Position numbers and translations under genes: made by a program | Source of the DNA: Spirochaetaceae bacterium | GTDB lineage: Bacteria > Spirochaetota > Spirochaetia > Treponematales > Rectinemataceae | Length of the DNA stretch: 5,832 bases | NCBI GenBank assembly: GCA_003452735.1 | Contig: DMNL01000052.1 | Span: forward strand, 1 to 5,832 | Reading direction: 5' to 3' | The notes under the pieces: model-generated | Databases searched by the model: none | What the model was told of the DNA's origin: nothing | The model's input: only the letters and a program-made list of their open reading frames with translations | Shown here: positions 1 to 4,697 of the stretch, one piece after another | How positions within the stretch are numbered: position 1 is the stretch's first letter | How the letters are laid out: every line of letters begins with the position of its first letter

Positions 1-2
1 CC

Positions 3-461
3 TTAGAAGACCTTACTATTAAAGGAGCTATTCCTTTTTTAAAAAGACTTCGCGAACAGGGAACAATAATTTATCTAGCCAGCGGAACTGATCAAGTTGA
101 TGTACAGCAAGAGCTGAAAGCTTTAGGATATGACAATCTTTTTAACGGTGGCATCTTTGGTTCAGTCAATGATACAGAAAACGATCCTAAAAAATTGGTG
201 ATGCAAATTATATGCGAGAATATATCAGGATTACATCAACAATTATCTTGGGGGGATTGCATAGTATTTGGTGATGGGCCAGTTGAAATTCGCGAAGGTC
301 ACAAACACGGTTTCATGACAGTTGGCCTAATAAGCGATGAAAAACAGCGCTTTGGAACAAATATTGAGAAACGTGAAAGATTGATTCTTGCTGGGGCTGA
401 TTTCTTAATCCCTGATTATTCATGGATCTTTCAATTGTCCCAGCACATTGGTTGGGAATAA
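3..461 (+). CDS. HAD-superfamily phosphatase, 5'-truncated by window
   Basis: The reading frame is open from the window edge to TAA at 459-461 and gives 152 residues of C-terminal HAD fold. Seen: motif II as YLASGT (Ser at visible residue 27), a motif III lysine in DPKK (about 63-64), and motif IV as VFGDGPVE (about 88-95), where the second acidic residue is Glu rather than the usual Asp. The N-terminal DxD nucleophile motif lies off the window, so substrate class cannot be read. By family, HAD proteins of this layout (phosphoglycolate or sugar-phosphatase type) hydrolyse small phosphate monoesters in the cytosol. The next gene starts 5 bases after the stop, so it belongs to the same operon. 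An in-frame ATG inside the fragment is not the true start, because HAD motif II lies upstream of it. The protein could be a free phosphatase or the C-terminal domain of a larger enzyme. Confidence 0.85.
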   Translation, partial: LEDLTIKGAIPFLKRLREQGTIIYLASGTDQVDVQQELKALGYDNLFNGGIFGSVNDTENDPKKLVMQIICENISGLHQQLSWGDCIVFGDGPVEIREGHKHGFMTVGLISDEKQRFGTNIEKRERLILAGADFLIPDYSWIFQLSQHIGWE

Positions 462-466
462 ATAAG

Positions 467-1591
467 ATGAGTTATCCTGAATTCGACCGAAATAGAATAT
501 TCTATCGATCTCTCGGCGAGCGTAAAAACAAATTGACATTGGCTTCAATTGAAATTACCGAAGAAATGGCAATGTCAACCAAGATACCAGATACTCTTAG
601 AGATAGAGTCGAAATGATTGCTGATAGAATTATTAGTGCTAATAGAATCGGGTCATCTGTTGTTTGCGCTTTCGGTGCTCATTCTATTAAGAATGGATTG
701 GGCAGACTCTTAGGGTCTTTTCTACGATATGGTTGGCTCTCCCATTTAGCTACCAATGGGGCAGGGATCATCCATGATTGGGAATTTGCTTATCAAGGTG
801 AAAGCAGCGAAGATGTACGCAGTAATATAAAGCATGGCAATTTTGGTACATGGCAGGAAACAGGCATGTATCTTAATCTCGCACTTATAGTAGGTGCATA
901 TGAAGGACTTGGGTATGGCGAATCGATTGGTAAATTGATTTCGACGAATGGATTGGACATACCTTCAAAGGATTATCTAATGCATTGCATATTGAATGAC
1001 AAAGAATTGGGGAAGCGTTCTGCTGCAAGCGATCTATTAGAGACGATAGAGGATTTTGGGCTTGATACAGGGCGTTTAGAAATTCTCCATCCATTTGCCG
1101 GATCAACCGTACAATCGATTGCATACAATCTGGGTATCCCATTTACTGGCCACCCAATGTTTGGCCAAGATATTATTTATACTCATAAAATGAACAAAGG
1201 AGCTGCAATCGGCAGGACTGCTGAAAGAGACTTTCTTAAGTATGTCCATAGCATCAGTCAACTAGAAGGTGGAGTATACCTTTCTGTAGGATCTTCAGTA
1301 ATGTCGCCGATGATCTTCGAAAAAGCACTATCTATGGCTCGAAATGTTGCTGAGCAATCAAGAAAAAATATAAGTGATTTCTTGGTAGTTGTTGTGGATA
1401 TTCAGCCTGAAAGCTGGGACTGGAATAAAGGGGAGCCGCCTATAGATAATCCTGCCTATTATCATAGATTCATGAAGACTTTTAGCCGAATGGGATGCAA
1501 TGTCTTATATATTTGTGCAGATAATCGATTGTTTTTCGCCGGCCTTTACCAAGCCTTACGAAAAATGGACAAAGTTGGAGGCAATTTATGA
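467..1591 (+). CDS. Uncharacterised 374-aa protein, possibly deoxyhypusine-synthase-like
   Basis: I chose ATG 467 (MSYPEFD) over ATG 422, because 422 would overlap the preceding gene by 40 bases and add residues that do not look conserved. The protein is soluble, with no signal peptide or membrane segment. Striking blocks: FGAHSIKNGLG (about 69-79), ATNGAGIIHDWEFA (about 95-108), SEDVR (114-118), a FGTWQETG stretch (126-133), FAGSTVQ (210-216), GHPMFGQDIIYTH (228-240), GAAIGRTAERDF (245-256), LEGGVYLSVGSSVMSP (266-281) and WDWNKGEPP in the last quarter. Glycine-rich turns after beta strands and the NGAG..HD block recall the NAD-binding deoxyhypusine synthase fold. I do not see a convincing counterpart of its catalytic lysine motif, so the assignment is tentative. 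The stop overlaps the start of the ROK kinase gene (ATGA), which implies translational coupling and a shared sugar pathway. Function unknown. Confidence 0.85.
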   Translation: MSYPEFDRNRIFYRSLGERKNKLTLASIEITEEMAMSTKIPDTLRDRVEMIADRIISANRIGSSVVCAFGAHSIKNGLGRLLGSFLRYGWLSHLATNGAGIIHDWEFAYQGESSEDVRSNIKHGNFGTWQETGMYLNLALIVGAYEGLGYGESIGKLISTNGLDIPSKDYLMHCILNDKELGKRSAASDLLETIEDFGLDTGRLEILHPFAGSTVQSIAYNLGIPFTGHPMFGQDIIYTHKMNKGAAIGRTAERDFLKYVHSISQLEGGVYLSVGSSVMSPMIFEKALSMARNVAEQSRKNISDFLVVVVDIQPESWDWNKGEPPIDNPAYYHRFMKTFSRMGCNVLYICADNRLFFAGLYQALRKMDKVGGNL

Positions 1592-2535
1592 GCGGACAGT
1601 CGATTAATCGAACCCTTGATGAAGGTTTTTATATTGGTGTTGATATTGGGGGGACAAAGACTGGAGTATGTATCGCTAATTCTGAAGCTCTTATCTTTCA
1701 AGAAGTCAAATTCCTTACTAATGCAGAACCTGAAGTAGTTATCGAGGATATTTCCAAAGCGATACGACTTTTTATTTCAGAATATTGTGGTGATCTAAAA
1801 GCGATTGGGATCATTTGCGGGGGTCCATTAGATGCTAATAAAGGTATTATTCAATCGCCGCCAAACTTGCCAAAATGGATAGATATTCCGATAGTGAGCA
1901 TTCTTCAAAAACAATTCAATGTCCCAGTCTATTTGCAAAATGATGCTAATGCTTGTGCATTAGCTGAATGGAGATGGGGAAATGGACGCGGATGTAAGAA
2001 TATGATCTTTCTTACTTTCGGAACTGGTCTGGGTGCTGGATTGATTCTTGATGGGAAATTATATAATGGTCATTCAGGATTGGCAGGAGAAGTCGGCCAT
2101 ATCCGCATTTCTGATCATGGTTCCATATGCTATGGTAAAGAAGGCTCTTGGGAAAGCTTTTGCAGTGGTACTGGTATTAGCCAAATGTACAAGGACCATT
2201 TCAATGAGCAATTATCGGCCAAAGAAATCTGTAGCCTAGCAGAACAAGGAGATAAGAAAGCCTTGTATATCATCGATATCAGTGCTAGCTACTTAGGGAA
2301 AGGGTTGGCTCTTTTGATGGATATATTGAATCCCGAGAGAATAGTGATCGGGAGTATCTTCACTCGTTCAGAATCTTTATTTAGACGCTCTATGGAAGAA
2401 AGTATACACAAAGAAGCTTTGGAACAAACGAATAAGGATTGCCTAGTTCTTCCTTCTCTACTTGGAGAAACATTGGGGAATATGGCGGCATTAGGTTTGG
2501 CAATTAGTAGCAATTTAGATCGAGGGCAATCATAG
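1588..2535 (+). CDS. ROK-family sugar kinase with degenerate zinc motif
   Basis: 315 residues, the usual ROK length. Seen: the N-terminal phosphate loop DIGGTKT (19-25), a GGPLD loop (78-82), QNDANA with the presumed catalytic base Asp119, the GTGLGAGLI ATP-site loop (145-153), GEVGH with Glu168 and His171, and Glu189. ROK kinases phosphorylate hexoses or amino sugars in the cytosol; related ROK proteins with an N-terminal helix-turn-helix are repressors, and none is present here. The usual CxCGxxGC zinc motif is eroded: its three cysteine places read Ile180, Tyr182 and Ser187, although His171 remains. The start ATG 1588 has a strong GGAGG site at 1577-1581 and overlaps the previous stop. It lies between the unknown gene and gmhA-type gene, so the substrate may be a heptose or heptulose rather than glucose. 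That is inference from context. Family call is secure; substrate is not. Confidence 0.93.
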   Translation: MSGQSINRTLDEGFYIGVDIGGTKTGVCIANSEALIFQEVKFLTNAEPEVVIEDISKAIRLFISEYCGDLKAIGIICGGPLDANKGIIQSPPNLPKWIDIPIVSILQKQFNVPVYLQNDANACALAEWRWGNGRGCKNMIFLTFGTGLGAGLILDGKLYNGHSGLAGEVGHIRISDHGSICYGKEGSWESFCSGTGISQMYKDHFNEQLSAKEICSLAEQGDKKALYIIDISASYLGKGLALLMDILNPERIVIGSIFTRSESLFRRSMEESIHKEALEQTNKDCLVLPSLLGETLGNMAALGLAISSNLDRGQS

Positions 2536-2575
2536 CGGATCTTCAAATATAAAATTCAAACTTAGAAGGCAAATA

Positions 2576-3157
2576 ATGTATGAAGAGATCATTGGACATG
2601 CTATTAGGGAATCGATCAAGATAAAGCAATATGTTTTAGATGATCAGCATCTTATTTCAATTATTGATATAGTTGCTGAAGAAATCATCAATGCATTCAG
2701 ACATGACAAAAAGGTTTTATTATGTGGAAATGGTGGAAGCGCCGCTGATGCTCAGCATCTTGCAGCCGAACTCTCTGGCAGATTCTATATTGATAGACCT
2801 CCACTTTTTGCAGAGGCCTTACATGTCAATACTTCCTATCTTACTGCTGTGGCTAACGATTACTCTTTTGATGAAGTATATGCAAGACTTGTTAGAGCAA
2901 AAGGAAGACCAGAGGACGTTCTTATAGCAATTTCTGCTTCAGGTAATTCTTTAAACATCATAAAGGCAATCAATGTTGCAAGAGAATTAGATATGATTGT
3001 AGTAGGTTTTACAGGCCAAACGGGCGGTAGGATGGCTAGCCTATGTAATTATCTAATCAATATTCCTTCTCAAGATACGGCAAGAATCCAAGAGGCGCAT
3101 ATTTTGATTGGACATATTATATGCGAGATTGTCGAAAGAGAACTTTTTTCTACCTGA
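2576..3157 (+). CDS. gmhA: Sedoheptulose-7-phosphate isomerase (GmhA-type SIS protein)
   Basis: 193 residues, nearly identical in length to Escherichia coli GmhA. It converts sedoheptulose 7-phosphate to D-glycero-D-manno-heptose 7-phosphate, the first step of ADP- or GDP-heptose synthesis, in the cytosol. Seen: one SIS domain with CGNGGSAADAQH (50-61), SGRF (67-70), VANDYSFDEVY (92-102), the phosphate loop SASGNS (120-125) and the C-terminal RIQEAHILIGH (170-180). The zinc ligands known from the E. coli enzyme fall at the same numbers: His61, Glu65, Gln172 and His180. AGAAGG-like Shine-Dalgarno sequence at 2564-2569 supports ATG 2576. It follows the ROK gene after 40 bases and precedes the phosphatase of the same pathway. 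DiaA-like SIS proteins are the main alternative, but the metal ligands and the neighbouring gmhB-type gene favour GmhA. Confidence 0.92.
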   Translation: MYEEIIGHAIRESIKIKQYVLDDQHLISIIDIVAEEIINAFRHDKKVLLCGNGGSAADAQHLAAELSGRFYIDRPPLFAEALHVNTSYLTAVANDYSFDEVYARLVRAKGRPEDVLIAISASGNSLNIIKAINVARELDMIVVGFTGQTGGRMASLCNYLINIPSQDTARIQEAHILIGHIICEIVERELFST

Positions 3158-3233
3158 TATTTGTAATTTCTCTCCAATAGCTATAGTTTTGAAAAAAGAA
3201 GGGTATGGTAGTTACTTTATTGAGATTGGATAT

Positions 3234-3812
3234 ATGATTAAGGCAGAGAAGATCCAGATTTTGCAGAGCTGGAACATCAATCATAGCTGGAGTCTCTTTC
3301 TAGACAGAGACGGAATAATCAATAGAAAAATAGAAGATGGATATGTGACTAGCTGGGAATATTTTGAATTCATGCCTGATGCACTCTCTGCCTTGCAAAT
3401 TATTGCTCAGAAATTTAATAGATTATTTATTATCACAAACCAAAGTGGCATTGGGAAAGGTCTTATGACGGAACAGAATCTGCAAAATATTCATAAGAAA
3501 ATGATAGAAATATTGGAACAGCATAACATTCATGTTAATAGAATCTATTACTGCCCTCATGATTATGAAAAAGAAACCTGCAATTGCAGAAAGCCCGAAA
3601 TTGGCCTTGGTCTAAAAGCAAAAAAAGATTTTCCGGAAATAGATTTTGATAAATCAATCATGGTAGGCGATTCTGTTTCTGATATAGAATTTGGGGATCG
3701 TTTAGGTATGAAGCTTTGTTACATAGGAAAAATGCCTTTTGAAGATGTTCCAAATCTAATTTGTTTCCCTTCCTTATTAGATTTTGCCTTGCATGTAGCA
3801 CAGATCTGGTGA
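3234..3812 (+). CDS. gmhB: D-glycero-D-manno-heptose-1,7-bisphosphate 7-phosphatase (GmhB-type, HAD-IIIA)
   Basis: 192 residues from ATG 3234, the usual GmhB length. It removes the 7-phosphate from heptose 1,7-bisphosphate to give heptose 1-phosphate for nucleotidylation. Seen: motif I LFLDRDGIIN with nucleophile Asp24 and Asp26, motif II ITNQSGIGKG (about 67-76), the GmhB-specific zinc knuckle C107-P-H109 with C116-N-C118, motif III Lys120, and motif IV VGDSVSDI with Asp146 and Asp150. The frame is open upstream to an ATG at 3108, but that start would overlap the gmhA-type gene and add residues unlike HAD N-termini, so I chose 3234. Its ribosome site is weak (a GATTGGA-like stretch just upstream). 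A histidinol-phosphatase domain (HisB-N) shares the fold and the zinc knuckle, but the neighbouring isomerase points to heptose. Anomer preference cannot be read. It is the last secure gene of the operon. Confidence 0.9.
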   Translation: MIKAEKIQILQSWNINHSWSLFLDRDGIINRKIEDGYVTSWEYFEFMPDALSALQIIAQKFNRLFIITNQSGIGKGLMTEQNLQNIHKKMIEILEQHNIHVNRIYYCPHDYEKETCNCRKPEIGLGLKAKKDFPEIDFDKSIMVGDSVSDIEFGDRLGMKLCYIGKMPFEDVPNLICFPSLLDFALHVAQIW

Positions 3813-3927
3813 GCATGAGAATTGTAATGTTATGGTTATTTTTGTATCGATTAAATATGAGATCATTTTAAAAATCGAGATATATCTAAAAGTTGTAGAT
3901 AAGAAAAGACACGGAGATCAATTTAAT

Positions 3928-4077
3928 ATGTTTTCCCATGAAAGAACACCAATCAAAAGAAGAATGTCCATAGAAAGAAGTATTGCAAAAGCTTTGACTG
4001 CTGAAGCAAAGCCAGAGAAAAAAGCGCTAATATCAAGATTTTTTACATCTTTCACTAAGCAGATATTTATTCCTTGA
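3928..4077 (+). CDS. Doubtful small basic ORF, 49 codons
   Basis: ATG 3928 is preceded by GGAG at 3913-3916, with a rather long 11-base gap. It encodes a 49-residue, Lys/Arg-rich peptide (MFSHERTPIKRR..., ending FTKQIFIP) with no signal peptide, no membrane segment and no motif I recognise. The frame is open upstream to ATG 3832, but that extension is low-complexity AT-rich sequence. Its last 11 bases overlap the istB remnant on the other strand. It could be a genuine small protein, the tail of a decayed gene, or chance. I make no functional claim. Confidence 0.25.
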   Translation: MFSHERTPIKRRMSIERSIAKALTAEAKPEKKALISRFFTSFTKQIFIP

Positions 4078-4268
4078 CAGGTTCTTTCTCCTCCTTGGTT
4101 ATAGTTTTATCTTTGAGCCTATATGATCCGCCTCTCAAATAGAAGCAGAGAGCATTTTCGAGTATGCGATCAAGTAATGCAGTAGTGACCACAGGATCTC
4201 CCATTAACTTTAGCCCATTCATCGATTCTCTTGTTGGTATGGTCACGCATGGTTTTTGGCTATGTGAC
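4067..4268 (-). pseudogene. istB: 3' remnant of IS21-family istB (transposition helper ATPase), frameshifted
   Basis: Reading the minus strand in three successive frames reconstructs the end of an IstB protein. First, a short QKPCVTI-like stretch (about 4240-4262). Then TNKRIDEWAKVNG (about 4203-4241), matching the (T/S)N...EW segment of IstB. Then GDPVVTTALLDRILENALCF (from about 4202) and LRGGSYRLKDK, ending in TAA at 4069-4067. The pattern GDPVV..A.LDR.L..A......G.SYRL is the hallmark of the IstB C-terminus. Two frameshifts (near 4200-4203 and 4236-4240) break it, and a stop codon and loss of similarity lie upstream. Only about 65 of roughly 250 residues remain, without the Walker motifs. 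istA and terminal inverted repeats are not seen. IstB is the AAA+ helper of the IS21 transposase; this copy is dead. Confidence 0.78.
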
Positions 4269-4386
4269 GCCTATAGAAGTGTATCAGAAATTAAATGCAT
4301 AATTAGCCCCCAAAAAAGAGGAGCACTTTAGCTTGGCATAACCATTTTATATTTTTTAATTCGTTATCCTATAAATGTTTCTTATT

Positions 4387-4459
4387 TCGGGCTGAGAGGA
4401 TTTGAACCTCCGACATCTTGGTCCCGAACCAAGCGCGCTAGCCCCTGCGCTACAGCCCG
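4387..4459 (-). tRNA. tRNA-Pro (anticodon CGG)
   Basis: 73 bases on the minus strand fold as a cloverleaf. The acceptor CGGGCTG (4459-4453) pairs with CAGCCCG (4394-4388), and the discriminator is A at 4387. The anticodon arm CTTGG-TTCGGGA-CCAAG places CGG at the anticodon. The T arm carries the GGTTCAAATCC pattern. CCA is not encoded, because the next bases read AAT, so a CCA-adding enzyme is required. CGG reads CCG proline codons. The gene lies just downstream of the tRNA-Asp terminator and I see no clear promoter of its own. Confidence 0.95.
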
Positions 4460-4466
4460 ATTGCTT

Positions 4467-4498
4467 AAAAAAAGCCCGTCGCGCGGCGGACGGGTTTT
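4467..4498 (-). terminator. Rho-independent terminator after tRNA-Asp, possibly bidirectional
   Basis: A GC-rich hairpin pairs CCCGTC (4475-4480) with GACGGG (4489-4494) around an 8-base loop. It is followed on the minus strand by seven U residues (4473-4467). On the plus strand it is followed only by TTTT, so it may work both ways but is stronger leftward. It would end the tRNA-Asp transcript and, oddly, lies just 8 bases before the tRNA-Pro gene. Confidence 0.85.
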
Positions 4499-4499
4499 A

Positions 4500-4516
4500 T
4501 TCCGCATGACGCGGAA
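4500..4516. repeat. Small perfect inverted repeat (TTCCGC/GCGGAA)
   Basis: TTCCGC (4500-4505) and GCGGAA (4511-4516) form a perfect 6-bp stem with a 5-base loop directly beside the terminator. On the minus strand it comes just before the terminator hairpin. It could be an RNA processing stem or part of the terminator region. Confidence 0.6.
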
Positions 4517-4568
4517 CCATAGAGAAGAGCTCTTTTCCGCTTACAGCATACACATTGCTACTCTATGG
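4517..4568. repeat. Inverted repeat CCATAGAG/CTCTATGG with internal palindrome
   Basis: CCATAGAG at 4517-4524 is perfectly complementary to CTCTATGG at 4561-4568. The 36 bases between them include the palindrome AAGAGCTCTT (4525-4534). In the minus-strand transcript the longer stem would begin 4 bases after the tRNA-Asp 3' end, which suggests a structured 3' trailer or a substrate for tRNA processing. Confidence 0.6.
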
Positions 4569-4572
4569 CTTT

Positions 4573-4646
4573 CGGGAGCGACGGGCCTTGAACCCGCGAT
4601 CTCCGGCTTGACAGGCCGGCGCGATAACCAGCTTCGCTACGCCCCC
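4573..4646 (-). tRNA. tRNA-Asp (anticodon GTC)
   Basis: 74 bases on the minus strand fold as a cloverleaf. The acceptor GGGGGCG (4646-4640) pairs with CGCTCCC with one G-U pair, and the discriminator is G at 4573. The anticodon arm CCGGC-CTGTCAA-GCCGG gives GTC. The D arm (GTAGC...GGTTATCGC) and T arm (CGGGTTCAAGGCCCG) are typical. CCA is not encoded. A near-consensus promoter lies just upstream and a terminator downstream, so it can form its own transcription unit. Confidence 0.96.
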
Positions 4647-4668
4647 TTGTCATGACTGACGGCTTGGT

Positions 4669-4697
4669 ACTATATCGGCGCCCTAGTTTTGTGTCAA
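4669..4697 (-). promoter_or_regulatory. Near-consensus sigma-70 promoter for tRNA-Asp
   Basis: On the minus strand TTGACA (4697-4692) and TATAGT (4674-4669) are separated by exactly 17 bases. The predicted start lies near 4662, leaving a leader of about 16 bases before the tRNA. The -35 box contains the TGA stop codon (4696-4694) of the upstream Rsm22-like gene, so the two genes are packed with the promoter overlapping the coding end. Confidence 0.88.

Larger units (their letters stand above)
3813..4386. other. Junction without a secure gene, between sugar operon and tRNA-Pro
   Basis: These 574 bases separate the plus-strand operon from the minus-strand tRNA/Rsm22 block. They hold a very short ORF at 3815-3871, a doubtful small ORF (3928-4077), a decayed istB 3' end (about 4067-4268), and roughly 118 AT-rich bases (4269-4386) in which I see no gene, no clear terminator for either flanking unit and no copy of the tRNA-Pro 3' end. 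No convincing rho-independent terminator follows the gmhB-type gene. It reads as a region of gene decay. Confidence 0.7.

Noticed and set aside
885..1142. Minus-strand ORF of 85 codons inside the 374-aa gene
   Set aside because: It lies wholly opposite a better-supported gene with clear protein blocks and has no recognisable motif or ribosome site.
2289..2546. Minus-strand ORF opposite the end of the ROK kinase gene
   Set aside because: It is a shadow of the ROK reading frame with no family signature.
3108..3233. N-terminal extension of the GmhB-type gene to ATG 3108
   Set aside because: It would overlap the gmhA-type gene by 50 bases, and the added residues do not resemble HAD N-termini. 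ATG 3234 gives the normal length.
4300..4345. Possible terminator for tRNA-Pro near a minus-strand TTTTTT run
   Set aside because: The run is preceded by only a very weak stem, so I did not call it.
4387..4420. tRNA-Pro 3' end as an integrase attachment site
   Set aside because: No second copy of this end and no integrase gene are visible in the window, so an att site cannot be supported.
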